A DNA stretch of 64,000 nt, taken from Pseudomonadales bacterium (GTDB lineage: Bacteria; Pseudomonadota; Gammaproteobacteria; Pseudomonadales; Pseudohongiellaceae). Numbering within the stretch: the stretch's first letter is position 1; every line of letters begins with the position of its first letter. The notes beneath the pieces were generated by a model, which saw only the letters and a list, made by a program, of their open reading frames with translations, did no database searches and was not told the origin of the DNA. The translations under genes and the position numbers were made by a program. Positions 8,345-17,148 of the stretch are shown piece by piece. The DNA lies in NCBI GenBank assembly GCA_024234395.1, contig JACKOH010000003.1:469457-533456 (forward strand), read 5' to 3'.

Positions 8345-9466
8345 ATGCACAAGCTAATTATCAAATTCAGTCTGCTGCTCCTGTCCGCTGTTATCGGCAG
8401 CGGGTTGTTTGCCGAGGATAGCTGGCAGGATGTGTCGCGAATCGTTGCCGTGGGCGACGTGCACGGAGACTATGACAATTTTTTCAAGGTCCTCCAGCAG
8501 GCCGGCATCATCAATCGACGCGGCAACTGGATAGCCGGTGAAACCCACCTGGTGCAGTTGGGCGACGTGCCCGACCGCGGTCCCGATACCGACAAGGTGA
8601 TCGATCTGTTGAGAAAACTGGATCGACAGGCGGTGCGGGATGGTGGCATGGTCCACGCCCTGATCGGGAATCACGAGGCGATGAACATGCTCGGTGACCT
8701 CCGCTATGTCCATCCTGGAGAGTACCGAGCCTTCGTGGATCGTAACTCCAACCGCCTGCGTGAGCGTTATTATGACCTGGTGGTACAGAATCGAAAGGCG
8801 TCCGATCCCGAATTCGAGGCCGATCAGGAATTCCGCTCCACCTTCGAAGAACAGATTCCTCCCGGCTATGTGGAACACCGGGTTGCCTGGTCACCGGGCG
8901 GCGACATTGGTAGCTGGGTGTTACAGCACAACGCCATCATCAGGATAAACCGGGTACTGTTTCTGCATGGAGGTATCAGCCCCGGGCTGCTGGCGGAAGG
9001 CCTGAACATGGACCAGATCAATGCCGGTGTCAAAGACGAGCTGAGTCAAGGCGAAAACGGACCTCCCGACGTCGAAGGACTGGCCACTGCGGAAGACGGT
9101 CCACTCTGGTACCGGGGACTGGCCACCAATTCCGATGAGGCGGAGGCAAGTCACGTGGAAGCTGTGCTTCAGCATTTCGACGTGGACTACATCGTCATCG
9201 GCCATACGCCTGGTCTCGGGACCATCGTCCCTCGCTTCGGCGGTAAGGTGCTGGTTATCGACAGCGGGATATCCGGGTATTACGGTGGGCATTTATCCAG
9301 CCTCACTATCGAGGACGGCGGACTCTTCAATACCCAGGAAGGCGAGCGCCTGCAGATACCGGTGGGTGATGACGACCCTGTCCCCTACTTCGAAGCGGCC
9401 GCGGCGCTGGAACCGGACCTTGAAGCGTTGCAGCGGTATCTGCAGAACCTTCAGCAGACCGATTAA
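8345..9466 (+). CDS. Exported Shewanella-like calcineurin-type metallophosphatase
   Basis: 373 residues with a signal peptide (about 1-24). All core metallophosphoesterase motifs are present: GDVHGDYDNF (motif I), GDVPDRGPDT (II), GNHEAMNM (III), then FLHGGISPG and VIGHTPG with metal-binding His residues. The GDxPDRGPDT form and the long insertion before the GH motif fit the Shewanella-like PPP phosphatases. It should remove phosphate from proteins or small molecules in the periplasm. Likely co-transcribed with the preceding gene (25-base gap). Confidence 0.9.
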   Translation: MHKLIIKFSLLLLSAVIGSGLFAEDSWQDVSRIVAVGDVHGDYDNFFKVLQQAGIINRRGNWIAGETHLVQLGDVPDRGPDTDKVIDLLRKLDRQAVRDGGMVHALIGNHEAMNMLGDLRYVHPGEYRAFVDRNSNRLRERYYDLVVQNRKASDPEFEADQEFRSTFEEQIPPGYVEHRVAWSPGGDIGSWVLQHNAIIRINRVLFLHGGISPGLLAEGLNMDQINAGVKDELSQGENGPPDVEGLATAEDGPLWYRGLATNSDEAEASHVEAVLQHFDVDYIVIGHTPGLGTIVPRFGGKVLVIDSGISGYYGGHLSSLTIEDGGLFNTQEGERLQIPVGDDDPVPYFEAAAALEPDLEALQRYLQNLQQTD

Positions 9467-10002
9467 CGTACGCTGACTGTCAATTTGCCAGACCGGGATG
9501 GAGTGCAATCCTGGCACCCTGGTGAGAAGGTTAAGTCAGAATATCTGAACGTTTTCAGGCTGTTGTCCAGTGTCACAGTAACGGCAGGCAGCGGACAGGA
9601 TTAGGAAAAGTGCTGTTTGCATCGTCTAACCGGGAATCGGCAGCTGACTGAAATTTGAATAGCGCCATGTGCTCAGCCATAACCCAGCTGAGACTGCGGA
9701 ATAAGTGGTGATTTTGCCGAATTAAATTTACAGCCTGTTAAGCGCTTTGACGCGGATTCCAATAAGGCTGCGGGCGAAGCGACAGACTCGCACCCACCTG
9801 TCAGTTTTCGGTATCGCAGTGGTGGGCACAAGGGGGGCACAAGGGGGACTAAGGACCGTAGTAGTTAATGCCACAACCGACCGGGAATGGAGTGAATGCC
9901 CGGAACTTCGGAAAGAGCCAGGCGATTTTCAACATTCCCACCCGAAGACATGTCGACACTTTGAGTCGGCACTTTTAGAAGAACAATAACAGGACTCTAA
10001 AA
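9467..10002. other. Gene-free 536-base interval
   Basis: No convincing gene. One 80-codon frame (9747-9989) has Arg/Thr-rich composition and no family resemblance. A short G-rich direct repeat (GGGCACAAGGGG, 9826-9848) is the only visible structure. The interval may hold the promoter of the ThuA-like gene. Confidence 0.5.
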
Positions 10003-10872
10003 ATGACTATTTCAATGCTGAAGGCCGGGACAGCGGCCACCCTGATGACACTGACAATGGTGCTGATGATACCGCCTGCCCTCGCCCAACAGTCCGATCT
10101 GCCCAGGCTTCTGTTTCTGACTTACGCAGGACTTTATGCGCATCCCAGCCTTGCCGATGCTGAACGCGTGGTAACACAACTGGGGCAGACAGGAGGTTTT
10201 GAAGTTACCACCAATCAAGGTTACGCGGTGGCACGGGACGCCATGGACCTTTCCTATATAACCCGCGAGTACCTGAATCAGTTTGACGCGTTGATGCTGT
10301 TTACCAACGGAAACTTGCCTATGGCGGATTCTCAGAAGCAGGCGATACTGGACTTTGTAACCGCCGGTGGCGGGTTAATCGGTACGCATGCAGCGGTACT
10401 GACATTTTACGACTATGCCCCTTTTGGTGAGATGCTGGGCGGCTACTTCAAGGGGGCGGTCGGGCAGAATCGCCTTGTCGTGCTCACTGTGGAAGATCGG
10501 GATCACCCGGCGACCCGTATGCTGGGCCCCAGCTGGCCGGTCGTGGACGAGTTCTACCGGTTCGGAACCGCAGCCTGGAACCCGGCGACGCCGGACGCAA
10601 ACGTCGATGAATTATTCGGCTTACCGATTCCGGTGGCATTTTCCCGGGAGCGGGTCAACGTGTTACTGAGCATCAACACCGCTCTCACAAACCTGGAAGG
10701 ACTGCCCCTGCAAGCCGATGGCGACTACCCCCAGGCCTGGTGGCGAAACTACGGCGACGGCCGGGTCTTCTACACGGCGTTCGGCCACGAACCCGATACC
10801 TGGAATTACAACAAGGTTTTCCAGGCCCACCTGCTGGGCGGCATCCGCTGGGCTCTAGGCCTGGAAAACTGA
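10003..10872 (+). CDS. Exported ThuA-like domain protein
   Basis: 289 residues. Signal peptide about 1-28 (ending ALAQ), then one ThuA domain, a class I glutamine amidotransferase-like fold: RLLFLTYAGLYAHPSL, DALMLFTNGNLP, FVTAGGGLIGTHAAVLTFYDY and GRVFYTAFGHEPDTW. The GGG(L/F)IGTH block is the family signature. ThuA-like proteins take part in sugar metabolism (trehalose utilisation, 3-keto-glycosides), but no transporter or oxidoreductase partner is adjacent, so the substrate is open. A palindromic REP-like repeat begins at the stop codon. Confidence 0.85.
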   Translation: MTISMLKAGTAATLMTLTMVLMIPPALAQQSDLPRLLFLTYAGLYAHPSLADAERVVTQLGQTGGFEVTTNQGYAVARDAMDLSYITREYLNQFDALMLFTNGNLPMADSQKQAILDFVTAGGGLIGTHAAVLTFYDYAPFGEMLGGYFKGAVGQNRLVVLTVEDRDHPATRMLGPSWPVVDEFYRFGTAAWNPATPDANVDELFGLPIPVAFSRERVNVLLSINTALTNLEGLPLQADGDYPQAWWRNYGDGRVFYTAFGHEPDTWNYNKVFQAHLLGGIRWALGLEN

Positions 10873-10985
10873 AATAGGGACCGAAAATAGGGACAGATTC
10901 GGAAATAGGGACAGATTTATTTTCCAAGAAAATTAATCTGTCCCTATTTTTGGTCCCTGTTTTCGGTGTCCCTGTTTCCGCGTCC
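10870..10985. repeat. REP-like palindrome, GGGACAGATT family, copy 1
   Basis: Several copies of AATAGGGACAGATT are followed by their inverse (AATCTGTCCCTATTT, then GGTCCCTGTTTTCGG). The arms pair over most of 116 bases. The same core recurs at 36607-36692. It resembles extragenic palindromes mobilised by REP-associated tyrosine transposases; none is in the window. Confidence 0.75.
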
Positions 10986-11011
10986 TTAGTCCAAGCTCTG
11001 AGTACAGAAAA

Positions 11012-11551
11012 CTATCCGCCGATTTTCACGTAACCCTGACGCCCCAACTCAATTAACGTGGTCAAGGCCCAGTAGTCGACCTGAATCTCATCAAGCAGAT
11101 CACTTTCCTCGATTCCACGGGCCAGCACACCCTGACCACAGAGGTGGAAGGTGACGCCGGCCTGATGAAGCTGCCTGATCAACTCGATGTTGGGGTTGTC
11201 CTTGCCATTGTTACGAGCTTTGAACTGGTCATTTTTTAGCCCGATAAGTCCAGATCCCTGATGCATAACAACAGCGATTTTCCGATTCTCCTTGGGTACT
11301 CCAAGGTTGGCCAGCGTGTTCACGTACCTGGCAAGCAGCGGCAGCATCGGGTAGGGATCGTCCAGGTTGTCGTCGGCCATGGCAAAATCAAAAACCACCT
11401 TGTACTCGGTGTTTGCATCGGGCGTGAGGTGTGCTCCCGGGTAGTCGCGGCTCGCAGGATAACCGGGAATGGGAAGCCCATCCTGAGCAAATGCCCCATT
11501 AAGAAAAACAAGGGACAGCACAGTAACCAACAGAATATTCAGCTTTTTCAT
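11012..11551 (-). CDS. Exported DsrE-family protein
   Basis: 179 residues from the ATG that has a strong GGAGG 8 bases upstream. Signal peptide about 1-22 (VFLNGAFAQ). The mature part has a DsrE/DsrF-like alpha/beta fold: YKVVFDFAMADD, NRKIAVVMHQGSGLIGL, LIRQLHQAGVTFHLCGQGVLARG and an Ala-Leu-Thr-Thr-rich end. The Cys in FHLCGQG is at the position of the sulfur-carrying Cys in DsrE proteins. Periplasmic DsrE-like proteins of this kind are common but uncharacterised. Confidence 0.8.
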   Translation of the reverse strand: MKKLNILLVTVLSLVFLNGAFAQDGLPIPGYPASRDYPGAHLTPDANTEYKVVFDFAMADDNLDDPYPMLPLLARYVNTLANLGVPKENRKIAVVMHQGSGLIGLKNDQFKARNNGKDNPNIELIRQLHQAGVTFHLCGQGVLARGIEESDLLDEIQVDYWALTTLIELGRQGYVKIGG

Positions 11552-11661
11552 TGTGTTAACCTCCGGGTGTGTTTGCTTGCAGGACTGGATCCCAATCAAT
11601 ACAAAAGCTTACTCCATTTCACCCGACTTTAAAATTCGCCAACTTCTTCGCTCCGCCGCAG

Positions 11662-11727
11662 AAATGGGGTCAGAGTAAAAATGCAGTGATTCCCAAGGAA
11701 CTACTGTATTTTTACTCTGCCCCATTT
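11662..11727. repeat. REP-like palindrome, GGGGTCAGAGTAAAAAT family, copy 1
   Basis: Left arm 11662-11687 and right arm 11703-11727 pair almost completely around a 15-base loop. A partial further copy of the arm end (GGCCCCGTTTATTC) follows. The repeat lies between two genes. Confidence 0.75.
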
Positions 11728-11741
11728 ATTCCTGGCCCCGT

Positions 11742-12278
11742 TTATTCAGGATCGGCATATTCCTTTACCGGTTTCCCGAGAATCAAAGAAATGAAATTGT
11801 GCGTTGCCACCAGCAACTGCCAGACCAGCGAACTCACCGCTATGTTGTCGGCAGGAAGCAAACCCGCGAATGCCACAAGATTGGCTATCATGATCACCGT
11901 TCCAGCCGGGAACAGTAGTGTATGCAACCAGGAAACTCGTAACAGCCCCAGTCCGTGTTGCGCCGACGCATAAATATTTGTTGCCATAACGATGGCGATC
12001 AGCCCCGACGACAGGCGCCACATTAACTCTGAGTCAGTGAGATAGATGCTCAACAGGTAGGGAACCAGGCTCAAGAACAAAGCGGAAACGGCGGCTCTCA
12101 GCATTGTTCTGAACATGGTCCGTTCTTCGGCAGACCACAGATCGGTACGGTAGCGGAATGCGGCGACAATACCGGTAAAACCAACCAGGGCAACAGCTAT
12201 TTGAGAAACAGTTGAGAGAAATTCCTGATGTTCCAACAGAGTGACTTCGCCGATTGCTTTCTGGGGATAATACTGCAT
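11742..12278 (-). CDS. Membrane protein of unknown function
   Basis: 178 residues from the ATG at 12278. The frame is open further upstream, but that part crosses a perfect palindromic repeat and is probably untranslated. Four hydrophobic segments are visible (TVSQIAVALVGFTGIVAAF; RAAVSALFLSLVPYLLSIY; a Leu/Ile/Val-rich third; IMIANLVAFAGLL). The N-terminal LEHQEFLSTVSQIAVALVGFTGIVAAFR is typical of a small widespread family of unknown function. No catalytic motif seen. Confidence 0.65.
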   Translation of the reverse strand: MQYYPQKAIGEVTLLEHQEFLSTVSQIAVALVGFTGIVAAFRYRTDLWSAEERTMFRTMLRAAVSALFLSLVPYLLSIYLTDSELMWRLSSGLIAIVMATNIYASAQHGLGLLRVSWLHTLLFPAGTVIMIANLVAFAGLLPADNIAVSSLVWQLLVATHNFISLILGKPVKEYADPE

Positions 12279-12364
12279 CGTAAGAAAAAGTCGACCACAA
12301 ACCCACTCTTTGAGTGACGTGACACCATGGCGCTCCACACCCCGGTATTGCAGCTTGATAAAAC

Positions 12365-12416
12365 ATTTGGGGTCAGGGTAAAAATACAGTACTGTATTTT
12401 TACCCTGACCCCAAAT
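12365..12416. repeat. REP-like perfect palindrome, GGGGTCAGAGTAAAAAT family, copy 2
   Basis: A perfect 52-bp palindrome with no spacer: 26 bases from ATTTGGGGTCAGGGTA onward mirror the next 26. It sits between the divergent membrane protein and TonB receptor genes, within the latter's upstream region. Confidence 0.85.
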
Positions 12417-12439
12417 ATGAATCCGAAAAGGAATACCGC

Positions 12440-14632
12440 ATGCCGGTTCTGAAATGCTTTTCTGCAGCCTTGACCCGATCGACTTTCCTGACCCTGATCT
12501 CCACATTGACCATTTTGGCCACAGGTCAGGCCATAGGCCAGGACACCTCCGATGACGGATCCACGGTCATTTACCCCGCAAACTACTTTGATCAGTGGGC
12601 ACCCCTCACAGCACAGGACATGCTGAACCGGATTCCGGGACAGACCAACAGTGGCGGTGGAGGAGGAGGACCACGGGGACCGGGCGGCGGAAATCCGTCA
12701 GCAGGCGGTCGCGGACTCGGCAGCGGCAGTGGCGGGACTGATATCCTTATCGACGGCAAACGCACCGCTGGCAAAAACAATCAGACCGAGGGCCTGCTGA
12801 GCAGGATTCCAGCCGACCAGGTCCAGGAAATACAGATTATTCGCGGCACCTCGGGCGAACTTGATGTAAGAGGCAGCGGGCAGGTTATCAATGTCGTGCT
12901 GTTTGAAGCGCTGTCCTCAAACAGTGTTTCCTGGGATGCGACGGCTGCCATGGCCCAGGATGGGAACTTCACTCCCAGCGGCTCGGTCGCACTGAGCGGG
13001 CAGCGCGGCGACTTAAACTATCTGCTCAGTCTGCGCAGCAACCCCCGCTATACCCACTCCCGAACCTTCGAACATAGCATACTTGGTGATTTCAGCCCCA
13101 ATGACACAGTCCTCGAACACCGTATAAACGATCAGGACAACAACGAGCTCAGCATGAATCTGGGCTTTGAGCTTTCGGACAACAGCAGTATGCGGCTCAA
13201 TGCACTGTATGCCGTCAGGGATACTCCCACCACTGTAGACCGATACACTACAAGTCTTCGTACCACTCCGGCCAGCCTGACCGTAGAGAAGGAAGACAAC
13301 CCCTATGATCGGGATAACTGGGAGTTAGGTGGAGACTACGAGTTATCCCTCAAAAACGGTAATCGGTTCAAAGTGCTGGGAATCGCCAACCGGACCAATC
13401 AGGATTCGACCCGCCAGCGCTTCAAACTGCAGGATGACAACGTATTCCAGAAAAACCTGTATCTGAATACCAACAGTGTCACCGAAGAACGAATATTACG
13501 CAGCTCGTATACCATGGACGTACTCTCGGAACAGAACGTGGAATTTGGAATTGAGCGCGCGCAGACGATCCTGGATTCTCGACTGTCGCTGGGCCTGTTG
13601 AGTTCCACCGGCACACCTTCCGAGGCTGTTGGCGGCCTGGTACCACAGCATGTCTCCAATGCCAATTCCCGGGTGGAGGAAATTCGTTATGAACCCTTCA
13701 TTATCCATAACTGGACAATCAGTCCCAAGATGTCGCTGGAGTCCACTCTGCTTTGGGAATTCTCGGAAATCTCTCAAACCGGCGATGTCAGGAAAACGCG
13801 GCAGTTCGATTTCATCAAACCAAAGATCGATCTCCGCTATGACCTGACTCCTTATCTACAGCTGCGAGGAACTATCGAGCGTATCGTCAATCAACTCAGT
13901 TTCTCTGATTTCGTCGCCTCCAATGACGATCAGGATAACGACCGCAACACGGTAGCCGGTAACGCCAATCTGCGCCAGGAGACCCAATGGCGATACACTT
14001 TCAATACCGAGTATCGTCTGCCAAATGATGTCGGGGTACTGAACACCCGGATCTTCTATGCCGACCACCAGGACGTGATTGATCGCATCGACGTGTCACC
14101 CAGCGACACCAATATTCAGTCCGCCAACGGCAATATTGGCGATGGCTGGGAATACGGTGCCGACATGTCCGCCAGTATCCGCATGGGCATGATCGGACTT
14201 CCCAACCTGCTGGTGTCACCTACACTGCTGGTCCAGGATTCCGAGGTTACCGACCCCTTTCTTGGTATCGAACGCCGTTTTCAGTACTACATTCGTGGAC
14301 AGTTCACCTTAACGATCCGCCACGACATCCCTCAGTGGCGATTCAATTGGGGATTTCAGAATTTCGACCGTATCGATGGCGGGCTATTCCGCTATGACGT
14401 CGATGACATCGAATTCGAAATCGGCGACCCGCGCTACAACCTGTTTGCCGAATACGTCGATCGCCGCAATCTGACTTACCGGATCGACATACAGAATGCC
14501 AGCAACAATGTCCGGTGCCGCAGACGGACCCGCTATGCCGGCAAGATCTCAAGCGGTATTTTGTCAGAGATCGAAAATCAGTGTACTCATACCGGGCTGG
14601 ATTTCAGCCTGAAAGTGAGTGGCACCTTTTGA
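12440..14632 (+). CDS. TonB-dependent outer-membrane receptor with Gly-rich plug insert
   Basis: 730 residues: signal peptide (about 1-34, ending QAIGQ), plug domain (about 45-155) and a beta-barrel to the end. The plug shows LTAQDMLNRIPG, ILIDGKRTAGK and IQIIRGTSGELDVRGSGQVINVVL, the classic DVLRxIPGV, IDG and IERGP-like blocks. The last residue is Phe (SGTF), as expected for BAM-recognised barrels. A run of about 28 residues, mostly Gly, Pro and Ser (about 71-99), interrupts the early plug. No obvious TonB box. Ligand unknown. A perfect palindrome lies 24 bases before the start. Confidence 0.88.
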   Translation: MPVLKCFSAALTRSTFLTLISTLTILATGQAIGQDTSDDGSTVIYPANYFDQWAPLTAQDMLNRIPGQTNSGGGGGGPRGPGGGNPSAGGRGLGSGSGGTDILIDGKRTAGKNNQTEGLLSRIPADQVQEIQIIRGTSGELDVRGSGQVINVVLFEALSSNSVSWDATAAMAQDGNFTPSGSVALSGQRGDLNYLLSLRSNPRYTHSRTFEHSILGDFSPNDTVLEHRINDQDNNELSMNLGFELSDNSSMRLNALYAVRDTPTTVDRYTTSLRTTPASLTVEKEDNPYDRDNWELGGDYELSLKNGNRFKVLGIANRTNQDSTRQRFKLQDDNVFQKNLYLNTNSVTEERILRSSYTMDVLSEQNVEFGIERAQTILDSRLSLGLLSSTGTPSEAVGGLVPQHVSNANSRVEEIRYEPFIIHNWTISPKMSLESTLLWEFSEISQTGDVRKTRQFDFIKPKIDLRYDLTPYLQLRGTIERIVNQLSFSDFVASNDDQDNDRNTVAGNANLRQETQWRYTFNTEYRLPNDVGVLNTRIFYADHQDVIDRIDVSPSDTNIQSANGNIGDGWEYGADMSASIRMGMIGLPNLLVSPTLLVQDSEVTDPFLGIERRFQYYIRGQFTLTIRHDIPQWRFNWGFQNFDRIDGGLFRYDVDDIEFEIGDPRYNLFAEYVDRRNLTYRIDIQNASNNVRCRRRTRYAGKISSGILSEIENQCTHTGLDFSLKVSGTF

Positions 14633-14675
14633 AGGTGCGCGTCAGTTGGAAATAGCCGGAAGTCGCTTGGCATAA

Positions 14676-14738
14676 TTAGGGTCAGAGTAAAAATACGGTA
14701 GTCTTTGCACTTTACGATATTGTTACTCTGATCCCAAC
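14676..14738. repeat. REP-like palindrome, GGGGTCAGAGTAAAAAT family, diverged copy 3
   Basis: TTAGGGTCAGAGTAAAAATA and, inverted, TATTGTTACTCTGATCCCAA pair with several mismatches around a longer loop. It is more decayed than the other two copies. Two further short direct repeats, TTAATGGGRTAGAGCC, follow at 14742 and 14791. Confidence 0.65.
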
Positions 14739-14834
14739 TATTTAATGGGATAGAGCCAATCAATCGAACGAGTATGAATGCCCATCCCCGTTAATGGGGT
14801 AGAGCCGCAATTTTATTCAGGAGGGAGGGAAGTA

Positions 14835-14912
14835 TGGTGCCGCCACCAAGAGTCGAACTCGGGACCTGCTGATTACAAGTCAGCTGCTCTACCACGGCTG
14901 AGCTATAGCGGC
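14835..14912 (-). tRNA. tRNA-Thr (anticodon TGT)
   Basis: On the - strand the cloverleaf is complete. Acceptor GCCGCTA pairs with TGGCGGC (one G-T). The D arm is GCTC/GAGC. The anticodon arm GCTGA-CTTGTAA-TCAGC gives anticodon TGT. The variable loop is AGGTC and the T arm CCGAG-TTCGACT-CTTGG. Discriminator A and an encoded CCA (14835-14837) follow. It is the last element of a transcript that starts near 15.34 kb and first crosses four tRNA-derived repeat units. Confidence 0.95.
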
Positions 14913-15320
14913 ACTGTTGAAACGTTTTTGCAGCTGGAGAGTTTCGGGCCTCCTTAACCGCGCTGACTCGAAAGTCAGCTGCTACTCTCAACCTCGACGG
15001 CTGAGCTATAGCGGCACTGTTGAAACGTTTTTGCAGCTGGAGCGTTTCGGGCCTCCTTAACCACGCTGACTCGAAAGTCAGCTGCTACTTTCAACCTCGA
15101 CGGCTGAGCTATAGCGGCACTGTTGAAACGTTTTTGCAGCTGGAGCGTTTCGGGCCTCCTTGACCGCGCTGACTCGAAAGTCAGCTGCTACTTTCAACCT
15201 CGACGGCTGAGCTATAGCGGCACTGTTGAAACGTTTTTGCAGCTGGAGAGTTTCGGGCCTCCTTAACCGCGCTGACTCGAAAGTCAGCTGCTACTTTCAA
15301 CCTCTTAAGCTGAGCTTACA
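14896..15320 (-). repeat. 103-bp tandem repeats derived from the tRNA-Thr 5' half
   Basis: Repeat starts (GGCTGAGCTATAGCGGCA on the + strand) fall at 14896, 14999, 15102 and 15205, exactly 103 apart, with a degenerate fifth near 15308. Read on the - strand, each unit has the tRNA 5' acceptor strand and D-arm start, a 7-base-longer D region, and an anticodon-like stem GCTGA/TCAGC with altered loop CTTTCGAG. A hairpin GGAG...CTCC and an A-rich linker follow. No unit has a matching 3' acceptor strand or CCA, so they are not ordinary tRNAs. Copies differ at a few positions only. Confidence 0.9.
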
Positions 15321-15351
15321 CGGCATCCCGACGATTTTAGTCAGGGCGCGA

Positions 15352-15381
15352 ATGGTACACAAGCCCGGAGTGGCAAGTCAA
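15352..15381 (-). promoter_or_regulatory. Promoter of the tRNA-Thr transcript
   Basis: On the - strand, TTGACT (15376-15381) and TACCAT (15352-15357) are 18 bases apart, with TGTG before the -10 (extended -10 character). A GC-rich discriminator, TCGCGCCC, follows, typical of stringently controlled stable-RNA promoters. No other promoter is evident between here and the tRNA. Confidence 0.7.
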
Positions 15382-15499
15382 TACTGATCCGGGGCCGGGG
15401 CCACCCTCTAAAGCGTTGATCATCCCCTACTGGATAGGATAGCTTAGACGGGAGAAGTTTTATCACCAGCCGGATCTACCTCACTTCCAGGAAAGATTT

Positions 15500-17134
15500 A
15501 TGCCCAGCGCCGTCCACATGCCTGCATGGCAGCAATTGCAGACTGCCCGCAACACCCTTGTTGAGCAGAAAACCACCATCCACCAGCAGTTCGAGAGCGA
15601 CCCGCTGCGCTTCGACCGGTTTTCAGTGAAGACCCCTGAACTGGTGTTCGACTACTCGAAAAACCTGCTCACTGCCGATATCCAGCAACTGCTCTTCGAC
15701 CTGGCCGATCAGTGCCAGTTGCCGGTCGCGATTGACCGCATGTTCACGGGCCAGTCAATCAATCCCACGGAACGGCGCCCGGCCCTGCATGTGGCTCTGC
15801 GCGGGCACCATGTGAACGGCCTGGAAAAGGAAGTGGCGGCGGTGCGGGAGAAAATGGCGGAATTCGTGGGAGCCATTCGCGGCGGCAGCTGGAAGGGCTG
15901 TTACGGCGATACCATCACTGACGTGGTTAACATCGGCATCGGCGGTTCCCATCTGGGGCCGGCGATGGTGGTGCGGGCACTGGAAAACTTTGCCGTCGGC
16001 CACGTGCGCTGCCACTTTATTTCCAATGTCGATCCGGCCGCCGCGCTGCGGGTGTTATCCCGTCTCAAGCCGGCCTCCACCCTGTTTATCGTCGCGTCAA
16101 AGTCCTTTTCCACGCTGGAAACCCACCAGAATGCCCTGCTGGCCCGGCGCTGGTTCCTGGACAACGGCGGCGCGGAGCGGGACCTGCGCAAGCATTTTGT
16201 CGCGGTCAGCAGCAACGTCGAGGCGGCCGCCGCTTTCGGAATCGACGAGAAGAATATTTTCCCCATGTGGGACTGGGTGGGCGGACGTTACTCGCTCTGG
16301 TCCGCCATAGGCCTGCCCATCGCTCTGAGTGTCGGCATGGACCACTTTCGCGAACTGCTCACCGGCGCGCATCATGCCGACGAGCACTTTCGCACTCAAC
16401 CCCTCTCGGACAACATCCCGGTGATTATGGGACTGCTGACGGCCTGGTACGGAGGGTTTTACAACACCACCAGCCAGGTGGTTCTCCCCTACAGTCAGAG
16501 CCTGGAACTGTTTCCCGCCTTCCTTCAGCAACTGTCCATGGAAAGCCTGGGCAAAGGCGTGAACCTGGCGGGTGACGCGGCGGAGTTGGATACCGGGCAG
16601 GTGGTCTGGGGCGCACCCGGAACCGACGGCCAGCACTCTTTCCATCAGCTGCTGCACCAGGGCACCCGGATTATTCCGGCAGACTTCATCGCGGTGGCGG
16701 CCAGCCCGGGTAGTGCTTATCGCGAGCAGCAGGACCATCTGCTGGCCAACTGTTTCAGCCAGAGCCAGGCGCTGATGGACGGCAAGTCCCTGGACCAAGC
16801 GGTCGCCGAACTCAAGGCGGCGGGCATGGATGACAACGCAGCCCGGGAACTGGCCCCACACAAGGTGATTCCCGGAAACCGGCCCAGCAATACCTTCCTG
16901 CTCCATAAGCTCACGCCGCATACTCTCGGCTACCTGACTGCCCTTTACGAGCATGCCGTGTACGTACAGAGCGTCCTGTGGGACATCAATGCCTTCGATC
17001 AGTGGGGTGTTGAACTGGGCAAGAAACTCAGCGGCCCAATTTTCAGTGCCCTTGCCGACCCGGATAAGCAGGGCGACTTCGATGCCTCCACCAACAACCT
17101 GATCGCCATCTGCAAGACCTGGCAGGAGGACTGA
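15500..17134 (+). CDS. pgi: Glucose-6-phosphate isomerase
   Basis: 544 residues, normal for the bacterial enzyme. Interconverts glucose 6-phosphate and fructose 6-phosphate in the cytoplasm. Family blocks are in order: NIGIGGSHLGPAM (phosphate loop, about 149), VASKSFSTLET (about 198), WDWVGGRYSLWSAIGL (about 258), LSMESLGKGVN (about 349), GAPGTDGQHSFHQLLHQG (catalytic His, about 375) and the C-terminal Lys region FDQWGVELGK. It sits upstream of the manB-galU-manC cluster and would feed hexose phosphates to it, but is on the other strand. Confidence 0.97.
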   Translation: MPSAVHMPAWQQLQTARNTLVEQKTTIHQQFESDPLRFDRFSVKTPELVFDYSKNLLTADIQQLLFDLADQCQLPVAIDRMFTGQSINPTERRPALHVALRGHHVNGLEKEVAAVREKMAEFVGAIRGGSWKGCYGDTITDVVNIGIGGSHLGPAMVVRALENFAVGHVRCHFISNVDPAAALRVLSRLKPASTLFIVASKSFSTLETHQNALLARRWFLDNGGAERDLRKHFVAVSSNVEAAAAFGIDEKNIFPMWDWVGGRYSLWSAIGLPIALSVGMDHFRELLTGAHHADEHFRTQPLSDNIPVIMGLLTAWYGGFYNTTSQVVLPYSQSLELFPAFLQQLSMESLGKGVNLAGDAAELDTGQVVWGAPGTDGQHSFHQLLHQGTRIIPADFIAVAASPGSAYREQQDHLLANCFSQSQALMDGKSLDQAVAELKAAGMDDNAARELAPHKVIPGNRPSNTFLLHKLTPHTLGYLTALYEHAVYVQSVLWDINAFDQWGVELGKKLSGPIFSALADPDKQGDFDASTNNLIAICKTWQED

Positions 17135-17148
17135 TCGCTACCGTTTCC

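Noticed and set aside
9747..9989. An 80-codon frame upstream of the ThuA-like gene
   Set aside because: Arg/Thr-rich composition, no ribosome-binding site of note and no recognisable motif.
14896..15320. Considered as a CRISPR array
   Set aside because: The repetition is a direct tandem of 103-bp units with no variable spacers, and the units are clearly related to the adjacent tRNA.
14999..15320. Considered as additional functional tRNA genes
   Set aside because: Each unit keeps only the 5' acceptor strand; the 3' strand, a T arm with TTCGA and CCA are missing.
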